Shown: positions 51,141-60,509 of the stretch, piece by piece
Layout: the number at the start of each line of letters is the position of its first letter
How positions within the stretch are numbered: position 1 is the first letter of the stretch
Source of the DNA: an uncultured Gammaproteobacteria bacterium
Lineage (GTDB): Bacteria > Pseudomonadota > Gammaproteobacteria > Pseudomonadales > Pseudohongiellaceae
Length of the DNA: 64,000 nt
Assembly: GCA_913060975.1 (NCBI GenBank)
Contig: CAJXVC010000002.1
Coordinates: 124,001-188,000 of the forward strand
Direction of reading: 5' to 3'
Translations under genes and position numbers: made by a program
Notes under the pieces: generated by a model
What the model saw: the letters and a program-made list of their open reading frames with translations, nothing else
The model's database searches: none
Told to the model about the DNA's origin: nothing

Positions 51141-51621
51141 ATCTGTGCCTGTCGGGCAGTGGCCTGAACTTGGGCTATCAAGGTCTCTATCTGATTATCC
51201 AATCTGACTAATAGCGCGTCGGAAAACCATCGCCAAATTAGGGACTTATTGTAACCCTAGCGTCAGTAGCGGGCTATTGTGCAATGCTATTGCTGTGAAC
51301 CGGTTAAGAAGTTGCGGATTGAATTAGCAGGAGTGGGACGGGCGAATTTGCTGGGCTTGGGCGCAATCCATGAGACGGATCTCCCGGAGCTCTGCGTTGC
51401 GCACCCATCAATATATGGGGAACTAGCCTTGCTAGTGAAATTTCTTTGCAGTACAAGGTGCTTGGAGCCCTCATCTACGGCCGCACGGCTGATTTCGCTT
51501 CACTGGCGAGATCACCAGCAGTTCCCACAAAAAAGCTAAAAAAAACCGCAAGTTGCACCTTGTGGCTCAGCTTGCGATGATTACGCCGCAATAAAAATTT
51601 GTCAGTAAGCTTGGGAGTCCA
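51141..51621. other. Intergenic region between divergent genes
   Basis: About 480 bases separating the flippase-like operon (minus) from the BCCT transporter (plus). It must carry promoters for both. An 86-codon plus-strand frame at 51279-51539 lacks a ribosome-binding site and a recognisable domain, and I do not call it a gene. An A-rich run near 51530 and short inverted repeats (CTAGCCTTGCTAG) are the only features noted. Confidence 0.45.
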
Positions 51622-53217
51622 ATGTCACAGGGTCGCGCATCCGCGCAGTTTATCAACAGACCGGTATTTTTCATTTCAGCAGGCCTGATCCTGCTATTCA
51701 GCCTCTATGGGGGCATCTTTAGCCGACACGCGGCCGTGACTTTCAATAGCCTGCAGAGCTGGCTGATCACGAACGTGGGCTGGTTCTATATGGCCGTCGT
51801 GGCCATGTTCTTTGTTTTTGTCATTTATCTGGCATTCAGCCGCTACGCATTTGTGCGGCTTGGACCAGATGATTCCCGGCCTGATTTCAGTTATCCAAGC
51901 TGGTTTGCCATGCTCTTTAGTGCTGGCATGGGGATTGGCTTGATGTTTTTCGGGGTTGCCGAACCGGTGACTCACTTCATTGCGCCGCCGGTTGGTGAAG
52001 GTGGCGATGTGGCAGCGGCACGCCAAGCCATGCAGCTGACGTTCTTCCACTGGGGCTTGCAGGCCTGGGCCATTTATATCGTGGTTGGATTGTCGCTGGC
52101 TTACTTCTCGTTTCGTCACGGCTTGCCGCTGACTATTCGTTCCGCTTTTTATCCCCTGCTGGGCGACCGCATTTATGGACCAATTGGCCATGCAATCGAT
52201 ATCTTCGCGGTGCTTGGCACCATGTTTGGTGTGGCAACCTCTCTGGGCATCGGCGTCATGCAAGTCAACGCCGGTCTGTCTTATCTCTTCGATGTGCCAG
52301 TATCAACGACAGTGCAGGTCGGTTTGATCGCGTGCATAACAGGGTTGGCTACTATCTCTGTCGTGAAAGGTCTGGACGGTGGCATCCGCCGCATCAGTGA
52401 ATTCAATATGATCATGGCTGTTGTGCTGCTCATCTTCATGTTGGTGGTAGGGCCCACCGTGACGCTGTTAAGCAGCCTGATTCAAAACATCGGCGCCTAT
52501 CTGTCAGGCATGGTGGAAATGACCATGATGCTCTATGCCTATGAGCCCAATGACTGGATGGGTGACTGGACGTTATTCTATTGGGCCTGGTGGATTTCCT
52601 GGTCACCGTTTGTCGGCATGTTTATCGCCCGGGTATCACGCGGCAGAACCATTCGTGAGTTCATTCTCGGTGTCATGCTGGTGCCGACTGGTTTCACATT
52701 TATGTGGTTGTCGTTCTTTGGCAATACGGCGATTTTTCTGGAGCTGGGCGGTGTCGGTAATGAAATAGCCAATGCGGTTAACAACGATATGCCCACCGCC
52801 GTCTTTGTCTTGTTGGAGCAGTTGCCCTGGACGACGTTTATGTCAGTGCTGACGACGTTGTTGGTAATTACATTTTTCGTCACTTCATCTGACTCCGGTT
52901 CGCTGGTGATCGATATTATTACTTCTGGCGGACAAGAAGATCCGCCTGTGTGGCAGCGCATTTTCTGGGCGGTATCCGAAGGTGTGGTCGCTGCCGTGCT
53001 ACTCATTGCCGGTGGCTTGTCGGCGTTGCAAACGGCGGCAATCACCAGTGCCTTACCGTTCTCGATAATCATGCTGTTCATCTGTTTTGCATTGCTCAAA
53101 GGGCTGAAAGCGGAGAAGATCGTCTTGCAGCCGGTGGCTCATAAATACGCTGGCCATGTCGTGAAAAGTCAACATGCGGTGCAGCAACAGCAGCAACAGC
53201 AACAACAAAAAGAATAG
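51622..53217 (+). CDS. BCCT-family betaine/choline/carnitine transporter
   Basis: A secondary transporter of 531 aa with about twelve membrane helices. The family core is clear: MLFSAGMGIGLMFFGVAEPVTHF, FFHWGLQAWAIY, and the TM8 region WTLFYWAWWISWSPFVGMFIARVSRGRTIREF that contains the betaine-binding tryptophan box. Substrate is a quaternary amine such as glycine betaine, choline or carnitine; DMSP is possible in a marine host. GGGAG precedes the ATG. The C-terminus ends in a glutamine-rich tract (nine consecutive Gln) from CAG/CAA codons, unusual and probably prone to length variation. Confidence 0.93.
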   Translation: MSQGRASAQFINRPVFFISAGLILLFSLYGGIFSRHAAVTFNSLQSWLITNVGWFYMAVVAMFFVFVIYLAFSRYAFVRLGPDDSRPDFSYPSWFAMLFSAGMGIGLMFFGVAEPVTHFIAPPVGEGGDVAAARQAMQLTFFHWGLQAWAIYIVVGLSLAYFSFRHGLPLTIRSAFYPLLGDRIYGPIGHAIDIFAVLGTMFGVATSLGIGVMQVNAGLSYLFDVPVSTTVQVGLIACITGLATISVVKGLDGGIRRISEFNMIMAVVLLIFMLVVGPTVTLLSSLIQNIGAYLSGMVEMTMMLYAYEPNDWMGDWTLFYWAWWISWSPFVGMFIARVSRGRTIREFILGVMLVPTGFTFMWLSFFGNTAIFLELGGVGNEIANAVNNDMPTAVFVLLEQLPWTTFMSVLTTLLVITFFVTSSDSGSLVIDIITSGGQEDPPVWQRIFWAVSEGVVAAVLLIAGGLSALQTAAITSALPFSIIMLFICFALLKGLKAEKIVLQPVAHKYAGHVVKSQHAVQQQQQQQQQKE

Positions 53218-53242
53218 TTTTGCGCGAACAGGAGTGTGCGTG

Positions 53243-54517
53243 ATGTCGAAACTGAAATTACTAACGGCCGCGCTACTTGGCTGCCTGGCCGTCAGTGCTC
53301 TGGCCAATGAAGGCGACCGCGCCTTTGTAGGCGCCATTATTATCGATGGCACAGGCGCTGCACCCTTAAGCAATGGTGTGGTCGTTATCTCTGATGGCCG
53401 GATTCGTGCCATTGGTGCCCAAGATGATGTCGAGATTCCCGCCGGCGCTGATGTAATTGATGTCAGCGGTCGTACTATCATCCCTGGATTGATTAACGCT
53501 CATGGTCATGTGGGCGGCACGCTCGGTCTTGAAGGCGGCCATTACACCCGCGACAATCTGCAACGACAATTATCCCTTTATGCCCGCTACGGTATCACCA
53601 CAGTGGTCAGTCTCGGTGGTGACGGAGCCGAAGGTCTGGCACTGCGCAACGAGCAAAATAACAGCGATCTGACTCGCTCACGTTTATTCGTGGCCGGGGA
53701 CGTCATTACCGGTAATTCAGAACAACAGATTCGCGATCGGGTAAACGCAGTGGCGGATTCCGGCGTGGATTACATCAAGGTCAGAGTTGATGACAACCTT
53801 GGCAACTCGCAAAAAATGTCACAAGCACTGTTTAGTGCATTGGTTGATCAGGCCCATAGCCGCCGCTTGCCGGTTGCGGTGCATCTTTTTTATCAGGACG
53901 ATGCGCGCTTCGTGCTTGACCAAGGTGCCGACCTGATTGCCCATAGCATCCGTGACGAAGATGTCGATAGCGACTTTGTCAATCAACTGGCGCAGTCCGG
54001 CGTGTGTTATATACCAACTCTGACCCGTGAAGTCTCGACATTCGTCTATGAGAGCGAACCGGATTTTTTTGGCGATCCGTTTTTCTTGCAGGAAGTCGAC
54101 GACGATATTCTCGCTACCCTGCGCGAGCCGGCTCGGCAACAGCGTGTCCGTAACAGTGCCTCGGCACAAGCCTATAAAGCAGCCTTGCAAGTCGCCATGC
54201 GCAACGTGGCAGCGTTACATGAGGCGGGTATACCGATTGCCATGGGTACAGACAGTGGGCCGCCAGCTCGCTTTCAGGGCTACTTTGAACATCTGGAATT
54301 GAGCATGATGGTGGAGTCCGGTATGTCACCGGCAGCGGTCATTCAATCGGCGACCGGCGTGGCCGCACAATGTGCCGGTTTGACAGATCTGGGGACTCTG
54401 GAGCCTGGCAACTGGGGTGATCTGGTGATACTGGAAGAAAATCCATTGGCGGCAATCGAAAACACTCACAGCATAGAAAGCGTGTGGATTGCCGGCAATC
54501 GCGTACCAACTCCCTGA
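53243..54517 (+). CDS. Exported amidohydrolase
   Basis: A metal-dependent hydrolase of the amidohydrolase superfamily (425 aa) with signal peptide KLKLLTAALLGCLAVSALA. Metal-site motifs are GLINAHGHVGG (HxH), the His in LPVAVHLFYQD, the His in LIAHSIRDE and the Asp in IAMGTDSGPP. The beta-sandwich ends (VISDGRIRAIG, GNWGDLVILEENP) are typical of imidazolonepropionase/prolidase-like periplasmic members. The substrate is unknown. The ATG at 53243 follows CAGGAG; the longer frame from 53174 lies inside the transporter gene. It is 25 bases after the BCCT gene, so co-transcribed. Confidence 0.88.
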   Translation: MSKLKLLTAALLGCLAVSALANEGDRAFVGAIIIDGTGAAPLSNGVVVISDGRIRAIGAQDDVEIPAGADVIDVSGRTIIPGLINAHGHVGGTLGLEGGHYTRDNLQRQLSLYARYGITTVVSLGGDGAEGLALRNEQNNSDLTRSRLFVAGDVITGNSEQQIRDRVNAVADSGVDYIKVRVDDNLGNSQKMSQALFSALVDQAHSRRLPVAVHLFYQDDARFVLDQGADLIAHSIRDEDVDSDFVNQLAQSGVCYIPTLTREVSTFVYESEPDFFGDPFFLQEVDDDILATLREPARQQRVRNSASAQAYKAALQVAMRNVAALHEAGIPIAMGTDSGPPARFQGYFEHLELSMMVESGMSPAAVIQSATGVAAQCAGLTDLGTLEPGNWGDLVILEENPLAAIENTHSIESVWIAGNRVPTP

Positions 54518-54574
54518 GACATTTTCGTTGTGGCAGTTTGTTGAAGAGAGTCTGTGTTAAGAAAGCCTGATTAG

Positions 54575-55822
54575 TCAGGCTGGCTTGCCGATCAGTTCCA
54601 GAGTGGAATTGAGCAGTACGTTGCAGCCTTTCTCGACATCATGCCAATGGCTCCATTCATCAGGCGCATGACTGACGCCGCCGACACTGGGAATAAAGAT
54701 CAGGCCAGTGGGGGTGATGTCGGTGAAGAATTGCGAATCGTGACCGGCACCGCTTGGCATGACCAATGTCTTGTAGCCCAGCGCCTTGGAATGTTTCTCC
54801 AACAGCTCGACGATCTCGGGAGTACAGGGTTTCGGTGCGAGCCAACTCATCTGTTCATACTCGAACATCAGCTTGTGGCGCCGCGCGATTGACGAACAAA
54901 CCTTGCGGCAGGCATCAGCGATGTTGTGCATGACCTCTTCAGACATGTCGCGTCCAACCAGTGTGAAATCCACCTCGCCCGGCACGGTATGAGCAAAGCC
55001 CGGTTTTAACTGTAAGCTACCAATTGTCAGGCGGGTTTTCTCAGTGCCTTCTTCATCGATAATGCGGGAAATCTCGTGCGCGAAATCGGCTACACCCATG
55101 AAGGCGTCACTGCGCAGGTTCATTGGCGCGGTGCCAGCGTGGTCGGCCTTGCCGATGAATTTAATCAGCCATTTGAATACTCCCGAGATGCCTTCCACAA
55201 CACCAATCGTGTTATTGGTTTGTTCCAGAACCGGGCCTTGTTCAATGTGCAGCTCCATAAAGCCGACCAGATCTTCCGGGTCGCGTGCTGCTTCCATGGC
55301 CAGATGATAGGGTAGTTGGCACTTGGCCATGGCATCGCGCAGCATCACGCCGGTGGAGTCTTTGGCGCGTTCCAGCCAATCCAGCTTAAGTGCCCCGGTG
55401 AGGGCCTGCGCGCCAAGCATGCCGCCAAAACGACCTTCCTCTTCGCTGGTGCCAATCACTTCAATGGCATGCTGCAGAGGAATATTGTTTTCCTGAATTA
55501 CCCGGATGACTTCCAATCCGGCAATGACACCCAACACGCCATCAAACATGCCACCGGCCGGGACTGAGTCCAGGTGCGAGCCAATCAACAAAGTTTTCTG
55601 GCCAGGCTCACCATAGCGCGCACAGACATTGCCCGCGCCATCCATGCGCACTTGCAGGTCCAGTGCTTGCATTTTTTCCATGAGCCATTGCCGGGCTTTC
55701 ATGTCTTCTTCGCTAAAGCCTTGACGATAAATACCCTGATCTTCCGGATTGTAGCCAAAGCGACCGAGATCGTAGAGATCCTGCTTTACGCGTTCCAGAT
55801 TTATTTGGGTATTTGTCGTCAT
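54575..55822 (-). CDS. Hydantoinase/carbamoylase-family amidohydrolase (AllC/HyuC-like)
   Basis: A dinuclear-metal M20-type hydrolase that removes a carbamoyl or ureido group, as in N-carbamoyl-L-amino-acid hydrolase or allantoate amidohydrolase. Motifs seen are LLIGSHLDSVPAGGMFDGVLGV (metal His/Asp), GTSEEEGRFGG (catalytic and metal Glu), MELHIEQGPVLE, and MPSGAGHDSQFF near the C-terminus. Length about 415 aa is standard. AGGAG before the ATG at 55822 favours that start, though an ATG at 55840 overlapping the asnB stop (ATGA) is also possible. Last gene of the operon with asparagine synthase and a carbamoyltransferase, so its substrate is probably a carbamoylated amino acid or ureide. Confidence 0.9.
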   Translation of the reverse strand: MTTNTQINLERVKQDLYDLGRFGYNPEDQGIYRQGFSEEDMKARQWLMEKMQALDLQVRMDGAGNVCARYGEPGQKTLLIGSHLDSVPAGGMFDGVLGVIAGLEVIRVIQENNIPLQHAIEVIGTSEEEGRFGGMLGAQALTGALKLDWLERAKDSTGVMLRDAMAKCQLPYHLAMEAARDPEDLVGFMELHIEQGPVLEQTNNTIGVVEGISGVFKWLIKFIGKADHAGTAPMNLRSDAFMGVADFAHEISRIIDEEGTEKTRLTIGSLQLKPGFAHTVPGEVDFTLVGRDMSEEVMHNIADACRKVCSSIARRHKLMFEYEQMSWLAPKPCTPEIVELLEKHSKALGYKTLVMPSGAGHDSQFFTDITPTGLIFIPSVGGVSHAPDEWSHWHDVEKGCNVLLNSTLELIGKPA

Positions 55823-55836
55823 AGTCAGCTCCTGAT

Positions 55837-57846
55837 TCATGCGGCCCAGCCAAGCTCTTCAGCGCGGGAACGAGCCAGAGCCGGCACATCCGTGTCAATG
55901 AAATGCATGTGCAGAACTTGCACGCCAATCAGGTGGTTAATGACAGCATCCATCTGCACTTTGTCCGCTGCAGTTGTGGCTGGATCGTCATGGCGATCAA
56001 ACAACGCAGCCACTCCTTCATAGGACAGAATGCCGGTTTCGTCAATACGCTCACGGGACAGGTGCTTGTCCGCCAATGCGCGCATTTGCTGCCATTTCTT
56101 GTCATTTGTATGGGCAGGAGGGGCCATAAACGCGAATTTTTCACGTTTGTAGAGCACCTCGGGAAGAATGCCTTTCATCGCTTCTCGCAGCACGTACTTC
56201 TCAGTGCGGCCTTTGATGCGATGCTGCGGTGGAATCTGCACAGCAAACTCGGCCAGGTGATGATCGAGAAAGGCGGGCCGGGCTTCCATGGAGTTGGCCA
56301 TATCGACACGGTCACCACCCCAGGTGAGAATCTGACCTTCCAGCATGGTTTTACACCACACATATTGGGCTTTATCCAGCGCGTGTCGGCCTTGCAGTTG
56401 ATCGATATCCAGGGCATCGGCGATGGCTGCGCCCGGGCGGTAATACTTCATCTCTTCTCGCATCTCGGGGGCGAGCAAGTCGGGAATCAAGTCTGCGCAG
56501 GCCAGCCAGGGCTGCAGACAGCTGGGTGTAAAGCCAACCGTAAAATGCAGTGCGGGGTCATCGACTTGCTTGTCGGACAGCATGGCACCAGTAAACAGGG
56601 AATTGCTCTCATTGAGCATGGACTGCCAGTTGGCTTTCTCTGCGGCAGACAGCGAGTCAAGACCGTGCAGGAACATGTCGCGACGGAAAGCAGGGTAGCC
56701 GCCGAACAACTCATCGGACCCTTCGCCGGTCATGACTACTTTGTAGTTACTCTTGTTAACGTGCCGGCTCATGAGCAGTTTTGCCACAGCCAGCGTGTTA
56801 TAGATGGTGCGCTCTGTATGCCACAGAGTCTCTTCAAAATGGCCGTATAACTCATCACCCGACAGTCGCATTACATCCTGTTCAGCACCACAACTCTCTG
56901 CCATTTGTGTGGCAATTGGCGTTTCATCATAGTCCTTGTCATCAAAGCCGATGGTGAAGGCGCGCACTGGACCCTGTCGGCAAGCCGAGGCCAGTCCGAT
57001 AATAGCGCAGGAGTCGATGCCGCCGGATAAGTAGCTGCCAACTGGCACGTCAGCTTCCAGGCGCAGGGCTACGGCATTCAACAATTCTTCGCGCGTGCGG
57101 CTGATGGCTTCTTCTTCGGACATTTCCGCACGCTCTATCTCGCGTGGGAAGTTCAGATCCCAATATTTGTATTCGTTAACAACGAGTTTGCCGCCCTGGC
57201 GCTTGATGCGAACCACGTGCCCCGGTTTTACCTGATGCACATTCTTGAATGCAGTGGTACCTGGCACCATGGTTTGAATGAGTTGGTGATAAAGGCCGTC
57301 AGATGTAAATTCCGGTTTTACTTCGGGGTGCGCGAACAGCACTTTCAGCTCGGAGCCGAAAATAATCGTGTCGCCAACTTGAGTCCAATACAGTGGTTTG
57401 ATACCGAAACGATCGCGCACCAGATACAGTGCTTCTTCCTCTTTGTTGTAGAGGGAAAAAGCGAACTCACCGCGTAATTCTTTGAGAGTCTCATCCATGC
57501 CCAGGCGCGGAAACAAGTGAAGAATGATTTCGGAATCACTCTTGGTGGCGAACCTGGCGTTTTGCGATGTCAGACGGGCACGTATGCGTTGGTAGTCATA
57601 AAACTCGCCGTTGTGGGCCAGTAGCAGATTGTTGTCCTGGCTGACAAACGGCTGTCTGGCACGATTTTCATCGAGGTCGATAATCGACAGTCGTGCGTGG
57701 CTAAAGCCTACGCCGTGGTCGGGGAAAATCTCATAGCCAAAACCATCCGGTCCCCGGTGATGTTGAATGGCTGCCATATTGACAAGAATTTGCGGGTCGA
57801 TAGAGGATTGAGATTGGGCATGTATTATGCCGGCAATTCCACACAT
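55837..57846 (-). CDS. asnB: Asparagine synthase (glutamine-hydrolysing)
   Basis: An N-terminal class II glutaminase domain with nucleophile Cys2 (MCGIAGII) and an ATP-pyrophosphatase synthetase domain with VGSYLSGGIDSCAII (SGGxDS). EVVMTGEGSDELFGGYP-like and RVDMANSMEARPAFLDH follow. At 669 aa it is longer than E. coli AsnB (554) and resembles the AsnB/AsnO-type amidotransferases found in secondary metabolism and cell-wall modification. It may amidate aspartate or another carboxylate. Ribosome-binding site AAGGA. It lies between the carbamoyltransferase and the carbamoylase genes in one operon. Confidence 0.92.
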   Translation of the reverse strand: MCGIAGIIHAQSQSSIDPQILVNMAAIQHHRGPDGFGYEIFPDHGVGFSHARLSIIDLDENRARQPFVSQDNNLLLAHNGEFYDYQRIRARLTSQNARFATKSDSEIILHLFPRLGMDETLKELRGEFAFSLYNKEEEALYLVRDRFGIKPLYWTQVGDTIIFGSELKVLFAHPEVKPEFTSDGLYHQLIQTMVPGTTAFKNVHQVKPGHVVRIKRQGGKLVVNEYKYWDLNFPREIERAEMSEEEAISRTREELLNAVALRLEADVPVGSYLSGGIDSCAIIGLASACRQGPVRAFTIGFDDKDYDETPIATQMAESCGAEQDVMRLSGDELYGHFEETLWHTERTIYNTLAVAKLLMSRHVNKSNYKVVMTGEGSDELFGGYPAFRRDMFLHGLDSLSAAEKANWQSMLNESNSLFTGAMLSDKQVDDPALHFTVGFTPSCLQPWLACADLIPDLLAPEMREEMKYYRPGAAIADALDIDQLQGRHALDKAQYVWCKTMLEGQILTWGGDRVDMANSMEARPAFLDHHLAEFAVQIPPQHRIKGRTEKYVLREAMKGILPEVLYKREKFAFMAPPAHTNDKKWQQMRALADKHLSRERIDETGILSYEGVAALFDRHDDPATTAADKVQMDAVINHLIGVQVLHMHFIDTDVPALARSRAEELGWAA

Positions 57847-57879
57847 AGTTCCTTCTCTGTAGTAAAAATAAGTTGCGAG

Positions 57880-58944
57880 TTAAACGACGTCCAGTACGCG
57901 TCCTTTCCGGTGTACCAAGCACGTCAGCAATGCCATTCGTAAGAACACCGCGCCTCGGGCCTGGGCAAAATACCAGTTGAAGCGAGTGTCATCGAGGTCA
58001 GTCGATAACTCGTGTCCTCGTGCCAGCGGGTGCAGCACGATGGCATCTTCTTTAAACGGCGTGTCCTTGTTCAGCACAAAGTTGGTGCCAAATGTTTCAA
58101 AGTCATCACCAGTCCAGGCGATCGCGTTGATGTAGACGACATCAAGATTGGACACATGTTTATCAAACTTGCTGCCTGCCTGAACGACATTCAAGCCGCG
58201 GTCGCGGAATGACTGAATCAGCTCTTCATTGGCTTCATCAGCTTCTTCATTGAACAGATAAACATGGGAAAACGCATGCGGGAAGATCGAAAAAATTTTC
58301 AGCAGGCTGCGCACAGTCCGCATCTTGTCGGGTACACCGATGATGCCAATTGAAACACGCTCATCTTTGGGCAGAGATTTCTTGATCAACTCAGGGCGCC
58401 ATTTGAAAATCGTGTAAAGATCCGCCATTGCTTGCGTTGGATGTTCGTCGAGTCCGTTGCCAGCATTGATGATGGGGATGCGGAGCGACTCACGCATCTC
58501 CATCAGTGATTCCTGGCGCGTATCCCGAAGCACTACACAGTCAGCGTAGTTGTTAAACATCTCGCCGACGTCGGCCAACGATTCGCCTTTGGCAATACCA
58601 GTGGTGGAGCGATCGGTAATTGACATGATATCGCCGCCCAATCGGTGCCAGGCACTTTCGAATGACAGGCGCGTGCGCGTACTGGGCTCGTAAAACGCGC
58701 TGACCAGAATCTTGCCCTGTAAGGGTGTGCTGAATCGCTCCGGGTTGGCCTCGTACTTGGCAGCCAGCCGAAATAATTGCAGCAGCGTCTCCGCGCTGAA
58801 TTGATCAGCATGGAGTATGTGTTGATGCTCAAGTGGTAGTAGGTTGTCACCATCTTCGATGATGGTACGCAACAATTGTTTGGGGTGGGCATCACCCTGA
58901 ACATCCGGCTTTTCACGCGTGCGTATGTGCGCTTGATCTTCCAC
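57880..58944 (-). CDS. Aspartate carbamoyltransferase-like enzyme
   Basis: A member of the aspartate/ornithine carbamoyltransferase family (354 aa). The carbamoyl-phosphate site FYEPSTRTRLSFESA is intact, as are HPTQAMADLYT and the C-terminal HPLARGHEL in place of the usual HPLPR. The N-terminus carries about 40 extra residues before LLPLEHQHIL. No pyrI is present, and the setting with a symporter, asparagine synthase and carbamoylase is not pyrimidine biosynthesis, so a paralogue with another acceptor is possible. GTG at 58944 is the likely start because AAGGAG lies nine bases before it; an upstream TTG at 58986 would overlap the 39-aa gene. Confidence 0.85.
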   Translation of the reverse strand: MEDQAHIRTREKPDVQGDAHPKQLLRTIIEDGDNLLPLEHQHILHADQFSAETLLQLFRLAAKYEANPERFSTPLQGKILVSAFYEPSTRTRLSFESAWHRLGGDIMSITDRSTTGIAKGESLADVGEMFNNYADCVVLRDTRQESLMEMRESLRIPIINAGNGLDEHPTQAMADLYTIFKWRPELIKKSLPKDERVSIGIIGVPDKMRTVRSLLKIFSIFPHAFSHVYLFNEEADEANEELIQSFRDRGLNVVQAGSKFDKHVSNLDVVYINAIAWTGDDFETFGTNFVLNKDTPFKEDAIVLHPLARGHELSTDLDDTRFNWYFAQARGAVFLRMALLTCLVHRKGRVLDVV

Positions 58945-58961
58945 TTTTGGGTGCTCCTTGT

Positions 58962-59081
58962 TTACCACAATTTTCCTTGTTTCCAATCACGGATAACGAG
59001 TCCTATAAGAATTATCGGAGTAGCACTGGCACAGACGACTGCCAGCAATACCAAAATGGTCAATGCGTTGAGCGAAATCAT
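58962..59081 (-). CDS. 39-aa membrane peptide after symporter
   Basis: The ATG overlaps the symporter stop (ATGA), giving MISLNALTILVLLAVVCASA followed by TPIILIGLVIRDWKQGKLW and TAA. It is a single transmembrane helix with a basic, tryptophan-containing cytoplasmic end. Very small membrane proteins coupled to sodium:solute symporter genes are known as symporter accessory proteins; assignment to such a family is by size, coupling and topology. The carbamoyltransferase start lies about 17 bases downstream. Confidence 0.72.
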   Translation of the reverse strand: MISLNALTILVLLAVVCASATPIILIGLVIRDWKQGKLW

Positions 59082-60505
59082 AAGGCTTTGTCTCCTCGGG
59101 ATAATTCATCGAAATCGAATGTCTTGTTTTCTATTTTGCTGACCAGGACTATAACCAGCAATGACACGGCGCAGGACGCCACCGCAGCGACGTAATAACC
59201 AATCGTAAAATAAGCCAGCAAGCCAAGACAGGTGCCCGAGAGCATCGCCAATGTTGCGGCAGTTCCCGAGGCCCATTTGTAATACAGACCAAATACGATT
59301 GGCCAGATCGCACTGGCGACAAATGCGCCAGTGAAGTAGAGCAAAGAGGCGAGTGTGGTCAATCGGGGCACGCAGAGTATCCATGTCGTCAGCCCCAATA
59401 ACAAAATGATAATACGTCCGGCCCGGAAACATTTTTCGTCAGAGGCGCCGGGATTGATGTGCCCGCGATAAATGTCCTGAGTAATCAAGTCGGCGGTGGC
59501 AGCGAGTAGTGAGTCCAGACTGGAAGCCAGTGCCGAGAACACTACGATAAACACGACGATTGCGCCGGTGGTACCAAGGATGCGGCCAGATACCAACGGA
59601 CCGACCATGTCTGAAGACGGCACATTGATGCCTAACGACGGCGCTGCCAAAGCGATGAACCCGGCAACGATAGGAATCGGCAGCCAAAAAAGCCCGGCGA
59701 TAAAGTAGGCGCGAGCACCGGTATCCTGACGAAAAGCAAAAGCCCGTGACCACCAGACATTCGAATGAAAAATTTCCCCTACGCCAAACAGTAAATTATT
59801 GAACAAAAACATAATGGCGGCCGGGAACAGCAAGTCCAGTAGCATCGGGCGTTCAGTCTGCAAATCTGTGTGCATCTGTTCGAAGCCGACATTTTGAATC
59901 ACCAGATAGGCGATAAATATCACGCCAGTGATGATGATGATGGTTTGCACAAAATCGGTGGCGATGACCGCTTTAAGTCCGCCCAGCAACGTATAAGAAA
60001 CGCATACGACTAGAATCGTTGTCATGCCAACATGATAGGGAATGCCGCTCAGAGCATTGACCAGTATGCCGCCCGCCATCCCTAAACTGATGAGCCAGCC
60101 AAAGGCATAAAACAAAGAGATAACAAGAAAGACGCGCCAGGCTACGACACCATAGCGCTCGCGAATAAAATCGCCGGACGTGAAACCGTGCGGCAATAGC
60201 TGCTTGATACGCTTTGCCAGGGGAGCGAACAGCAATAGCCCCACTGCGCCGAGTGAATAGCCCACCATGCCCCAGACGCCAAGCTCATAAGTCACTTGTG
60301 GCGCGGTCATTGTGGTGTTGCTAGTCACCCAGGTAGCCATCGCAGTAGCAGTTGCAAAAGCAAGGCCAACATTACGGCCAGCCAGCATGTAGTCTTCAAG
60401 TGTCTTGTTGCTCCGGCCTAATAGATAGCCAAAGGCAATCCAGACCAGGCCAAAAATAACCAGGATGATCAGAGCAACGCTGGGAGAGAGGGCAATTTCT
60501 TGCAT
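59078..60505 (-). CDS. Sodium:solute symporter family transporter
   Basis: An SSS (SLC5-like) transporter of 475 aa with about thirteen membrane helices. The first helices contain EDYMLAGRNVGLAFATATAMATWV, and the unwound-helix region and GFTSGDFIRERYG are characteristic. Arrangement around TSNTTMTAPQVTYELGVWGMVGYSLGA recalls the urea/DUR3 branch, but substrate prediction by eye is weak. Operon partners acting on carbamoyl and amide groups make urea, allantoate or carbamoyl-amino acids attractive candidates. Coupled by a four-base overlap to the 39-aa peptide gene. Confidence 0.88.
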   Translation of the reverse strand: MQEIALSPSVALIILVIFGLVWIAFGYLLGRSNKTLEDYMLAGRNVGLAFATATAMATWVTSNTTMTAPQVTYELGVWGMVGYSLGAVGLLLFAPLAKRIKQLLPHGFTSGDFIRERYGVVAWRVFLVISLFYAFGWLISLGMAGGILVNALSGIPYHVGMTTILVVCVSYTLLGGLKAVIATDFVQTIIIITGVIFIAYLVIQNVGFEQMHTDLQTERPMLLDLLFPAAIMFLFNNLLFGVGEIFHSNVWWSRAFAFRQDTGARAYFIAGLFWLPIPIVAGFIALAAPSLGINVPSSDMVGPLVSGRILGTTGAIVVFIVVFSALASSLDSLLAATADLITQDIYRGHINPGASDEKCFRAGRIIILLLGLTTWILCVPRLTTLASLLYFTGAFVASAIWPIVFGLYYKWASGTAATLAMLSGTCLGLLAYFTIGYYVAAVASCAVSLLVIVLVSKIENKTFDFDELSRGDKAL

Positions 60506-60509
60506 AATG

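Noticed and set aside
51279-51539. 86-codon plus-strand frame before the BCCT gene
   Set aside because: Lacks a ribosome-binding site and known motifs, and lies in a region that must contain divergent promoters. Possibly a relic, but unsupported.
57880-58944. Housekeeping pyrB of pyrimidine biosynthesis
   Set aside because: Catalytic motifs fit, but the neighbours are not pyrC or pyrI and the HPLARGHEL variant and N-terminal extension are unusual, so it is left as an ATCase-like enzyme without a gene symbol.
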